In this document: piece by piece, positions 15,106-23,893 of the stretch
How positions within the stretch are numbered: position 1 is the stretch's first letter
Layout of the letters: every line of letters begins with the position of its first letter
NCBI GenBank assembly: GCA_009746045.1
Contig: RPFO01000076.1
Location: 2,093,096 to 2,118,095, forward strand
Length of the DNA stretch: 25,000 nt
Source of the DNA: Mesostigma viride
Taxonomy: Eukaryota > Streptophyta > Mesostigmatophyceae > Mesostigmatales > Mesostigmataceae
Direction: 5' to 3'
Program-made: the position numbers and the translations under genes
The notes under the pieces: model-generated
Seen by the model: only the letters and a program-made list of their open reading frames with translations
Databases searched by the model: none
Told to the model about the DNA's origin: nothing

Positions 15106-15185
15106 TTAAACATGGCCGAGAGTGATTGCATCATCCTTCTTGGCGACATCGGTCTTGACGACGTCGATGGGGAAGACGGCAGCAC
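15106..15185 (-). pseudogene. Possible exon fragment of a mitochondrial carrier
   Basis: After an acceptor-like TTTTGTTCACATGCAG the minus strand reads, with a split glycine, (G)AAVFPIDVVKTD and then AKKDDAITLGHV before TAA. AAVFPIDVVKT fits the carrier signature P-x-D-x-x-K that ends the first helix of each repeat in inner-membrane carriers. The expected RxQ after the lysine is missing and the frame ends 15 residues on. It is probably a fragment or chance; the rest of the carrier is not in the window. Confidence 0.22.
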
Positions 15186-15381
15186 CTGCATGTGAACAAA
15201 AGAATCCATGAACTGTGGCATCCAAAGGCAACAACATATTAGCATCCCATTGAACACGCAGCCACGCTGACCCGGCCATCCAGCCGCCCACGCAGCCACA
15301 GAGCCAGCCAGCCACGCAGTGACGCACCCACCCAGCCACACATCCACGCATCCACGCACCCGCACCCCCCCCCCCCAGCCA

Positions 15382-16650
15382 GCCACGCAGCCACGCAGCC
15401 ACGCAGCCACGCAGCAGCGCAGCCACGCAGCCACACAGCCACGCACCCTCCTTTCCAGCCACGCAGCCACGCAGCCACGCAGCCACGCAGCCACGCAGCC
15501 ACGCAGCCACGCAGCCACGCAGCCACGCAGCCACGCAGCCACGCAGCAGCGCAGCTACGCAGCCACACAGCCACGCACCCTCCTTTCCAGCCAAGCAGCC
15601 ACGCAGCCACGCAGCCACGCAGCCACGCAGCCACGCAGCAGCGCAGCCACGCAGCCCACAGCCACGCACCCTCCTTTCCAGCCACGCAGCCACGCAGCCA
15701 CGCAGCAGCGCAGCCACGCAGCCACACAGCCACGCACCCTCCTTTCCAGCCAAGCAGCCACGCAGCCACGCAGCCACGCAGCAGCGCAGCCACGCAGCCA
15801 CGCAGCCACGCAGCCACGCAGCAGCGCAGCCACGCAGCCACGCAGCCACGCAGCCACGCAGCAGCGCAGCCACGCAGCCACACAGCCACGCACCCTCCTT
15901 TCCAGCCACGCAGCCACGCAGCCACGCAGCAGCGCAGCCACGCAGCCACACAGCCACGCACCCTCCTTTCCAGCCAAGCAGCCACGCAGCCACGCAGCAG
16001 CGCAGCCACGCAGCCACACAGCCACGCACCCTCCTTTCCAGCCAAGCAGCCACGCAGCCACGCAGCAGCGCAGCCACGCAGCCACACAGCCACGCACCCT
16101 CCTTTCCAGCCAAGCAGCCACGCAGCCACGCAGCCACGCAGCAGCGCAGCCACGCAGCCACACAGCCACGCAGCCACGCAGCCACGCAGCACGCAGCCAC
16201 GCAGCCACGCAGCCACGCAGCCACGCAGCCACGCAGCAGCGCAGCCACGCAGCCACACAGCCACGCACCCTCCTTTCCAGCCACGCAGCCACGCAGCCAC
16301 GCAGCCACGCAGCCACGCAGCAGCGCAGCCACGCAGCCACACAGCCACGCACCCTCCTTTCCAGCCAAGCAGCCACGCAGCCACGCAGCCACGCAGCAGC
16401 GCAGCCACGCAGCCACGCAGCCACGCAGCCACGCAGCCACGCAGCCACGCAGCCACGCAGCCACGCAGCCACGCAGCAGCGCAGCCACGCAGCCACGCAG
16501 CAGCGCAGCCACGCAGCCACACAGCCACGCACCCTCCTTTCCAGCCAAGCAGCCACGCAGCCACGCAGCAGCGCAGCCACGCAGCCACGCAGCAGCGCAG
16601 CCACGCAGCCACACAGCCACGCACCCTCCTTTCCAGCCAAGCAGCCACGC
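15382..16650. repeat. 8-bp satellite CAGCCACG with higher-order units
   Basis: The array is built of CAGCCACG with variants CAGCAGCG and CAGCCACA. A 16-bp spacer CACCCTCCTTTCCAGC recurs 12 times, near 15444, 15575, 15667, 15735, 15891, 15959, 16027, 16095, 16266, 16350, 16530 and 16622. Four spacings in a row are 68 bp. An 8-bp unit without stops leaves all frames open; the minus strand gives AWLRGCVA octads and the plus strand TQPRSHAA, so the 300-660-codon frames are artefacts. Confidence 0.95.
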
Positions 16651-16728
16651 AGTCACACAGTCAAACCCCCCTACACCCCCCCCCCCACACACACCCCCAC
16701 CCCACCCACTCAACACTACACGAATGAC

Positions 16729-16864
16729 TCACAAAGAACTGCTGCACCACCGATGATCCCTGCGGGAACTGCTCTGCTGCCGACGGTCCCTGCGAAAACT
16801 GCTGCAGTGCCGACAATGCCTGTGGAAACTGCGACATTGCCGACGCTGCCTGCGGGAACTGAAG

Positions 16865-16933
<69 letters not shown>

Positions 16934-16970
16934 AGTTGTTGCTGCAGTTGCTGCTGCAGTTGCTGCTGCA

Positions 16971-17024
<54 letters not shown>

Positions 17025-17295
17025 GCTGGACCACTTGTTTCTGCACCTCTTGACGCAGCTGCAAACCAAGCTCTTCAACCTTCTTGCTTTGGTTCTCCAT
17101 AGCTCGTTGCATCTCTCTCATCGTCTGTTCCACGCCCACCAGTACGGGGGTCGGCGGCGGCAGCGGCTGGGTACGCTCTGGCTGGGTGCGCTCTGGCTGC
17201 CGTGCAGGACCTTGCCACATCGGCCGGCGCATTGGTGGTTTGCACCGGCCAAAAAATCTACTTTCATGGCACCAGATTTCTTTCCTAGCACCCAT
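16729..17295 (-). CDS. Unrecognised Gln-rich coiled-coil protein
   Basis: The ATG at 17295 opens 188 codons. A basic N-terminus (KEIWCHESRFFGRC) is followed by a PERTQPERTQPLPPP repeat. Next comes a heptad-like coiled coil, VEQTMREMQRAMENQSKKVE then LGLQLRQEVQKQVVQLE, then a long polyglutamine block broken by LQQQ, and an Arg/Ser/Cys tail that is only the 30-bp minisatellite read in this frame. A second minus frame (17372-17118) begins MPDADSRSDDMDELIDLCYA and looks protein-like until about 17230, so the true protein may start there and shift frame or be spliced. Ends are uncertain; the coiled coil is the best-supported part. Confidence 0.35.
16751..16866. repeat. 30-bp tandem repeat, 4 copies
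   Basis: Units start at 16751, 16781, 16811 and 16841, for example CGACGGTCCCTGCGAAAACT. The period of ten codons gives decapeptides such as TAAVPTMPVE on the plus strand. Confidence 0.88.
16866..17024. repeat. CTG/CAG trinucleotide tract
   Basis: About 50 triplets of CTG (CAG on the minus strand) with four TTG interruptions in a CAGTTGCTG pattern at 16933-16974. Read as glutamine in the minus-strand frame. Confidence 0.95.
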
Positions 17296-17527
17296 TTTCT
17301 ACAATCGTCCCCGGCATAACACAAATCAATCAATTCGTCCATGTCATCGCTTCGGCTATCAGCATCGGGCATAGTTCCCGTGGCTAGTGCCCATCATTCT
17401 TTCCACCTTGAGCGGGGCGAAGTCACGAATTCAAGCGCGAAGTGCATTTGAATCAAGCGGGAACTGGGTGACACTGCTTGAAGACGTGCAGCTCCAAGGC
17501 ATGCAAATGATGCAATGTATGAAAGAT

Positions 17528-18655
17528 ACGATACGCAAAGTTCAGGTGTTCAGGTGAAGCCGTGAAGACGTGGTGAAGACAGGTGAAGACGCGGTGAAGA
17601 CGTGAAGACGTGAAGACGTGAAGACGTGAAGACGTGAAGACACGATACGGCAAGTTCAGGTGAAGTTCAGGTGTTCAGGTGAAGCCGTGAAGACGTGAAG
17701 CCGTGAAGCCGTGAAGACGTGGTGAAGACAGGTGAAGACGCGGTGAAGACGTGAAGACGTGAAGACGTGAAGACGTGAAGACGTGAAGACACGATACGGC
17801 AAGTTCAGGTGAAGTTCAGGTGTTCAGGTGAAGCCGTGAAGCCGTGAAGACGCGAAGACGTGAAGACGTGGTGAAGACAGGTGAAGACGCGGTGAAGACG
17901 TGAAGACGTGAAGACGTGAAGACGTGAAGACGTGAAGACACGATACGGCAAGTTCAGGTGAAGTTCAGGTGTTCAGGTGAAGCCGTGAAGACGTGAAGAC
18001 GTGAAGCCGTGAAGACGTGGTGAAGACAGGTGAAGACGCGGTGAAGACGTGAAGACGTGAAGACGTGAAGACGTGAAGACGTGAAGACACGATACGGCAA
18101 GTTCAGGTGAAGTTCAGGTGTTCAGGTGAAGCCGTGAAGCCGTGAAGACGTGAAGCCGTGAAGACGTGGTGAAGACAGGTGAAGACGCGGTGAAGACGTG
18201 AAGACGTGAAGACGTGAAGACGTGAAGACGTGAAGACACGATACGGCAAGTTCAGGTGAAGTTCAGGTGTTCAGGTGAAGCCGTGAAGCCGTGAACGTGA
18301 AGCCGTGAAGACGTGGTGAAGACAGGTGAAGACGCGGTGAAGACGTGAAGACGTGAAGACGTGAAGACGTGAAGACGTGAAGACGTGAAGACACGATACG
18401 GCAAGTTCAGGTGAAGTTCAGGTGTTCAGGTGAAGCCGTGAAGACGTGAAGACGCGAAGACGTGAAGACGTGGTGAAGACAGGTGAAGACGCGGTGAAGA
18501 CGTGAAGACGTGAAGACGTGCATGCAAGGTATCAAAGATACGATACGCCGCAAGTTCAGGTGAAGTCGTGAAGACGTGAAGACGTGAAGACGTGAAGACG
18601 TGAAGACGTGAAGACGTGAAGACGTGAAGACGTGAAGACTGAAGACGTGAAGACC
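17528..18655. repeat. 9-bp satellite GAAGACGTG in a 149-bp higher-order unit
   Basis: GAAGACGTG units, with GAAGCCGTG and GTGGTGAAGACAGG variants, form a larger unit marked by CACGATACGGCAAGTTCAGG. The marker starts at 17641, 17790, 17939, 18088, 18237 and 18392: four spacings of exactly 149 bp and one of 155. Diverged ends lie near 17528 and 18537. The minus-strand frame gives VFTSSRLH repeats and is not a gene. Confidence 0.95.
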
Positions 18656-18760
18656 AGGACTGTCACGTGAAGACTGGGACGTGAAGGCAAGTTGCAGCAC
18701 TCGGCCGCTGCAGTCGCACGCAGGTAGAAACGAGTATTGCTGCTTGAATCTGTCAAGACC

Positions 18761-19050
18761 CCATCGAATGTAAAACAGGTTTTTCGTAAAGAAATCCGAT
18801 TTGTGGGCGGGCTTTACATATTGCTTCTGTCCAAGCACTACCGGATGTAAAACAGTATACTTCTTGAAGAAATAAGTTGGGGCTTTGTTGGGCGTCACAT
18901 TTGACCGGTGGGCGGAGTTTCCTGCTTCTGTGAAGGCGCCATCGAATGTAGATCAGTAGATTTTCTAAAGAAATCTGAGTTGTGGGCGGGGCCTTTATTG
19001 CTTGTGTCCATCCACCACCGGATGTAGAACAGTAGACTTATTGAAGGTGA
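18761..19050. repeat. 178-bp dimeric repeat, 2 copies
   Basis: A-type units begin CCATCGAATGTA (18761, 18939) and B-type units begin CCGGATGTA (18841, 19018). A and B are related (GATGTA-AACAG, then TTCTT/TTTCT-AAGAAAT, GTGGGCGG, TTGCTTCTGTC). The A-B pair is duplicated with a period of 177-178 bp. The last B unit is incomplete. Confidence 0.8.
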
Positions 19051-19187
19051 ATCACGATACAACAGCTGTAGTTGACAACATCATGACCGGCACATCTTTC
19101 CCCCACCGCTGCTCAACCCGGTCCCCCCCAAACTCCTCCACACTTGCCCACCTTTCCACCCTCCTCCACGGCCCGTTGTGTTTGCAG

Positions 19188-19232
19188 GCGTTGGCACAAA
19201 GGGAGGAGGCCGTGCGAGCCGGGAAACTCACG
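19188..19232 (+). CDS. CFAP299: CFAP299 exon encoding ALAQREEAVRAGKLT
   Basis: Acceptor TTGTGTTTGCAG at 19176-19187, 45 nt, donor GTATGG at 19233. Both ends are phase 0. Confidence 0.68.
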
Positions 19233-19962
19233 GTATGGTTTGATTTCTAGTTTTGTATTAGGACCCTAGGGTAGCTATGTTATATAGGCATGTCTGACAG
19301 CATAGCTCACCATTTCATTACCATGGGATGCTGAGCATACCATTTCCAGAGAGGTAAGTCAGTCACTCTTCGCAGTTGACAAGTCAGAGAAAGCAATCAA
19401 GTGCAGCGTTCACAACTCTTGCCGCTCGTAACCTTTTGTCTGCCCGGTTTGGCAGCTCCCTGTCTTTGCTTTCTCTCGTATTTCTTTCTTTTGTCTCTTT
19501 TCTACATCTTTCTTTGCTAATTCTTGAATATATGATGCTATTGTAGCATCCTTCTAGCGCGGATCGCTCTTAATATCCTTCTCGCGCACGTTTCCTCGCT
19601 TTTTCTCATGTAAGAGCGTCTTCCCTGCCCATGCAGCGTGTACCTGGTGTGTGTGGCTCTGCCTTGCCAATCACAACTGACCGACATGCTGGTCAGGCAC
19701 TGCAGGTCGTTGCCCTTGCTTGTGTGAACCTGCTGTTTTGGCTGTTCCATGGCCGCTGCGTGTGTCCGTGAATGATACCATGGAAGGGAGACTTCTCCCA
19801 TGGGTCCCCTTCGCTGACACTCGTGATGTAGGTTCGCGTCGACTTGTTTCTCTCACTGTGCCCATATTGGCCTCGCACGGCTTTGTCTCTCATTCCTTGT
19901 TTGCATGCGGCGGCGTGTAGACCATCATCTTCATCCGAGACCGCAACAGCAAGGGCCAGGAG
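19188..19962 (+). CDS. CFAP299: CFAP299 homologue, two internal exons (partial)
   Basis: Two small exons separated by a 688-bp GT-AG intron join in phase 0: ALAQREEAVRAGKLT, then TIIFIRDRNSKGQE. In CFAP299 (C4orf22) proteins a segment of the form ALA-REE-R-GKL is followed directly by VIFIRDRNS-GQE and then SGYIDYAHRL; both halves and their order fit. The family is conserved in organisms with cilia or flagella. The next exon (SGYIDYAHRL) and the earlier N-terminal exons were not found here, so long introns filled with satellites are likely on both sides. The family match is from memory of its conserved core, not a search. Confidence 0.72.
19233..19920 (+). other. CFAP299 intron
   Basis: This 688-bp intron is pyrimidine-rich in its middle (19455-19515). 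No nested gene is recognised. Confidence 0.6.
19921..19962 (+). CDS. CFAP299: CFAP299 exon encoding TIIFIRDRNSKGQE
   Basis: Acceptor GCGGCGTGTAG at 19920, 42 nt, strong donor GTGAGTAA at 19963. Both ends are phase 0, so the next exon should open with the SGYIDY motif, preceded by Val or Ile. Confidence 0.72.
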
Positions 19963-20154
19963 GTGAGTAATTGCTGAGGGCATGGCTCCTATCCCTTGAT
20001 GAGTCTAGCGCCATGTACCACCCTCTATGCCTGCATATAGGTGACGCATTGAAAATGCAAGCATCTTACTAGAAGTAGCACGGGCCTCCGAGGTGAGATT
20101 TTGCGCAGGCCTCATGATCCCAATGGACCTGCGAAGCGCATGGCGCGCATGGGC

Positions 20155-21045
20155 GGCTGGCCGGCGCAGCTGGCATGCGGCGGGGCGGGGCTGTCGACGG
20201 GCGGCGGGGCAGGGCCGTCGGCGCGCGGGGGGCCAGCGGCGCTGCCGGTGCGCGCGGGCGGCGGGCCGGCGCACCTGGCATGCGGCGGGGCAGGGCTGTC
20301 GACGGGCGGCGGGGCGGGGCAGTCGACGGGCGGCGGGGCAGGGCCAGCGGCGCTGCCGCGCGCGTGGGCAGCGGGCCGGCGCAGCTGGCATGCGGCGGGG
20401 CGGGGCTGTCGACGGGCGGCGGGGCAGGGCTGTCGACGGGCGGCGGGGCAGGGCTGTCGACGGGCGGCGGGGCAGGGCCGTCGGCGCGCGGGGGGCCAGC
20501 GGCGCTGCCGGCGCGCGCGGGCGGCGGGCCGGCGCACCTGGCATGCGGTGGGTCGGGGCTGTCGACGGGCGGCGGGGCGGGGCAGTCGACGGGCGGCGGG
20601 GCGGGGCAGCCGGTGCGCGGCGGGGCGGCGCCGTCGGCGGGCGGCGAGGTGGCGCAGCCAGCGCGCAGCGAGGTGGCAGCGGCGGCGCAGCCTGCATGCG
20701 GCGGGGCAGGGCTGTCGACGGGCGGCGGGGCGGGGCAGTCGACGGGCGGCGGGGCAGGGCCGTCGGCGCGCGGGGGCCAGCGGCGCTGCCGGCGCGCATG
20801 GGCGGCGGGCCGGCGCAGCTGGCATGCGGCGGGGCGGGGCTGTCAACGGGCGGCGGGGCAGGGCCGTCGGCGCGCGGGGGGCCAACGGCGCTGCCGGCGC
20901 GCGTGGGCGGCGGGCCGGCGCAGCTGGCATGCGGCGGGGCGGGGCAGCCTGTCGACGGGCTACGGGGCGGGGCAGCCGGCGCGCGGCGGGCCGGCGGCGC
21001 AGCCGGCGGGCGGCGGAGCGGCGGAGCGGCGGAGCGGCACAGCCG
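20155..21045. repeat. G-rich 24-bp satellite with longer units
   Basis: Short units of about 24 bp (CTGTCGACGGGCGGCGGGGC) occur singly or in runs of two or three. They are joined by longer units carrying CCGTCGGCGCGCGGGGGGCC and CGGCGCAGCTGGCATGCGGC. G-runs lie almost entirely on the plus strand and could form G-quadruplexes. Near-absence of stops keeps all frames open for up to 330 codons. It is in a CFAP299 intron if that gene continues rightward. Confidence 0.93.
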
Positions 21046-21069
21046 GTGCCTGAAAAACGCGGTCGCTCA

Positions 21070-22600
21070 ATGAAGGTGCACCACGCCGTCTTCTTCCAGG
21101 TACAGGGCAACACAGAGACCTGGTTGTCCTACCGGACCACGGAGTCCCAAAAGACGCCGTGGCAGCCCGCGGGGACTCGACAGGAAGGCGCGCCACGGTG
21201 CGGGAAGGCGATGACACAGCCATACAGGTTTGATGCGGAGGGGCGGCCGCTGTTTGGCGTCCGACTTGTGGATCCAGACCGCATTCCGATGTTGCAGGAC
21301 ACCCCAGCCTTCGCACCATTGAACATGGAGTTTCTGGGGAAGGAGCTGGAGTCGATCAAAACAAGGGTCGAGAAGTTGCCCCATGGCATCTGGCAGTGGT
21401 ACTTTCCGCCCGACACCATCAAGCCAAACAAGGCCTTTTTTCGCAAGTCAAGTCCCACATGCCCCTGAGGAGGTGCCTGAGGAGTGGCGCCCTTTGCCGT
21501 GGCCATCTCGCGCGGACATCTCCGCCCTGCGTGAGCACGATGCAGCGCCTGAACCACCACCGACGCAAGAAGAGCACTTCATGGCGTTGGTCGACGCAGA
21601 GGCGGTGCGCGTCACCCCGCTGGTAGACCGAGTTCGTCATGATGGCCACACACAGCAGGAATGGGCGGCAGAAGACAGGGCCATGGCAGCCAAGGTCGCT
21701 TACTTGAAGCGCATGCAAGGCGTTGAGAAAGGCTCCGCTGTTCTATACTGGCACCCTTCAGCTGGTATTCTCTGCAACTCGAAGCTCACGTGGACTCCAG
21801 TCCTCGTTGGCATCATCAAGGAGGTGGTTGCGAAGGAGGATGGCGGCCAACCTTCTATTGAGCTCTTTGTATACCGCGCTAAGCATTTGCATGACACGTG
21901 GCACCCGTGGAATACAGACATTGCGCAATGGCCCCATCCGCCAACCACTGCGGCGCACACGGTGATCATCACCGCCTCAGACCTCGTCTTGACACAAGTG
22001 GTGGGCAAGCGAGGTCAGCCGCCCCATGGAGTCTCCTTGGGTGCGAACAAAAAGCTCACCAAGGAGTGCCTAAAGGCGCTGAAGGAGGTGCCCTATGACG
22101 CGGAACACCCGGTCGTGAAGTGGCAAGATGCTGAATGCTCGAAGGGCATCGTCGGCATGGCGAAGGCATGCTGGGAAGGCGTAACGCTGCAGGTCAAGAG
22201 TGGCAGCCGCAACCTCGTAGGGCAAGTCGTGTGTCATTGGGCGTCGGAGCGTGTGACATCCGCGGACGGTCGCACCGAAAGCCGGGACGGCAGGTACCAT
22301 GGTCGTGTCGCTGTTGTCGACACGCAAAACGACATGGTAGCCATGTACTGGGGTGCCCGTTGGGAGGAGGACGCGGTTTCTTGCGTGCCTCTCCACGAGC
22401 TGGAGGCACAGATCTGCGGGTGCCCCGGTGTGGTCGTCCCTGCGTTGCAAGCGCCGGATATCACCCTGGCCGAGGCTCGATTGCGCGAGATGGTTCCACC
22501 CAGCGACGTTGTGGCGGAGAACAACAACGCAGGCGCCTCCCGGCGTCGGAAGCGAGCGCTCATCCTTGCCGATGACGATGACGACGACGACGACTGCTGA
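21070..22600 (+). CDS. Unrecognised 509-residue protein, one frameshift
   Basis: Two open frames abut at a T6 run (21436-21441). Dropping one T joins TIKPNKAFF to ASQVPHAPEEVPEEW as one smooth protein from the ATG at 21070 to TGA at 22598-22600. Residues 1-124 contain GNTETWLSYRTTE and LPHGIWQWYFPPDT. Residues about 216-330 contain GSAVLYWHP, LVGIIKEVV, SIELFVYRAK and TWHPWN, and about 395-460 contain GQVVCHW, RVAVVDTQNDMVAMYWG and CVPLHEL. Both of the latter look like small beta-barrel modules of the Tudor/BAH type, an inference from pattern. The end has RRRKR, a likely nuclear signal, and eight aspartates. It may be a host chromatin protein or a transposon-borne gene. The extra T may be a sequencing error or a real break. 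The start could lie further upstream, since the satellite frame is open. Confidence 0.6.
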
Positions 22601-23030
22601 AGCGCAAGCAGCGTTGTTGTCATTGAGCTGCTCATGTGCTGCTGCTGCTGCTGTGCTGCCATGCTATTGCTGCTGCATTGCTGCCGTGCTGCTGCTGTGC
22701 TATTGTGCTGATGTGTTGCTGCATTGCTGCCGTGCCGCTGATGTATTGCTGTCGTGCTGCTGTGTTGATGCACTGCTGCATTGCTGCCGTGCTGCTGAGC
22801 TAGTACTGCCTATTAGTGAATTTCCTATCAATGGACTATAGTCCACTGATAGGAAATTCAGGAATCGGCATACTAAGTTGCTGCTGCGCTGACTTGTGCT
22901 CCTGCTATGCGGCCGTGTTGATGTGCTACAGTTGTGTTGCTGCTGTGCTACGGTCATGCTGCTGCTGTGTTGCTGGGCTGATGTGTTGTTGCATTGATGT
23001 AGTGGCTATTGTTCCGCTACTACAATTTGC
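22601..23030. repeat. Diverged GCTGCTGTG-type repeat after the stop codon
   Basis: Irregular TGCTGCTGTG, TGCTGCATTGCTGCCGTG and GTGTTGCTGC words fill 22601-22800 and 22876-23030, with a palindromic insert between. Probably the 3' UTR or flank of the preceding gene. The first TGTAA after the stop is near 23446. Confidence 0.75.
22801..22875. mobile_element. 75-bp palindromic insert
   Basis: GAATTTCCTATCAATGGACT (22818-22837) and AGTCCACTGATAGGAAATTC (22840-22859) pair at 19 of 20 positions around AT. The outer flanks, TAGTACTGCC... and ...GGCATACTA, also pair imperfectly, taking the fold to 22801-22875. It interrupts the CTG-like repeat and has different base composition, so it looks inserted. 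No target duplication is clear. Confidence 0.6.
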
Positions 23031-23778
23031 TACTGATGCCGCTGCTGGTGCTTTTTTGCATGTCAGTGCCCGCTATGTTCACACCACTGTTGCCGCGGTT
23101 GGTATCGCGTGATTTCCACCGGTTGTGCGTTGACATGTGTTACTCATGCATTTGCCCCTATATTTGGTAGCACGCGGTTTCGCGTTAGTTAGGTGCAGAC
23201 AGCTGCATGTAGACAAACATCTTGTTTAAGTCAGTCAATTAACTGTTCTTGACGCATCATGGTCCAAGTCGACCGACCTGTAGGGACCAGTAGAGCAATT
23301 GTCTAGGAGAAAGAGCGTGATCGCTGCAGAAGCCGCGTGGCAGCCGTGGCTGTACCTGTAGTACGACCTGCATATATATGGATATTGGCTCTGTACATAG
23401 GTTTATAGCTGGGCGTTTGCTTTGGTTTGAGTGATTTCACTCTGCTGTAAGTAATTATATTTTAAATATATATGGATACTGTATTTGGATACTGGGTTGT
23501 TTATCAATTCTGGTTTTAATTTATTTAGTGTACCTGGTGTTGGCATGCCAACTCAGTGCTAAACTACTTTATGCACAATGATGCAACTTGATGCTATAGT
23601 GACGTGCCACGATGTAACTTTATTAACTTCACCATTAGTCATGGGGTCAATAGGATTGCTCATTATGCCATGTTAACATGAACCATGGGTTACGTAATAG
23701 TGAAAACAGTAATCATGATGCTCCACTTGAAGTCTCCAACATGGTCATGTTTGGAATTTTATTGATCATATTCACAAT
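23031..23778. other. AT-rich region without a recognised gene
   Basis: No exon family is recognised. TGTAA occurs at about 23446 and 23614; the first could end the transcript of the 21070 gene. Composition turns AT-rich from 23370. Confidence 0.4.
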
Positions 23779-23893
23779 ATATGAAAAGAGACAACAAACG
23801 TGGAAGCATGGCACGCCGAGGCTGATAATATATGTGTGAAATATGAAAAGAGACAACATCTTTGGCAAGCATGATCATATCATGCTTGCCAAA
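23779..23893. repeat. Direct and inverted repeats at the 5' edge of LINE copy 2
   Basis: ATATGAAAAGAGACAACA occurs at 23779-23796 and 23841-23858. TTTGGCAAGCATGAT (23861-23875) and ATCATGCTTGCCAAA (23879-23893) form a perfect 15-bp inverted repeat with a 3-nt loop. They lie where similarity to LINE copy 1 begins. Confidence 0.85.

Noticed and set aside
15106-17319. Reading frames of 300-660 codons on both strands over the octamer array
   Set aside because: An 8-bp unit without stop codons keeps every frame open; the products are pure repeats (AWLRGCVA, TQPRSHAA) with no start context or family.
13919-18655. CRISPR-like spacing of repeats
   Set aside because: Units are directly adjacent tandem repeats without unique spacers, in an intron-containing eukaryotic context, with no cas-like genes.
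18407-18898. Minus-strand VFTSSRLH repeat protein
   Set aside because: It is the 9-bp GAAGACGTG satellite in translation.
20005-21073. Arg/Ala/Gly-rich frames of 260-450 codons
   Set aside because: They arise from the G-rich 24-bp satellite. Only the part after 21070 has non-repetitive protein sequence.
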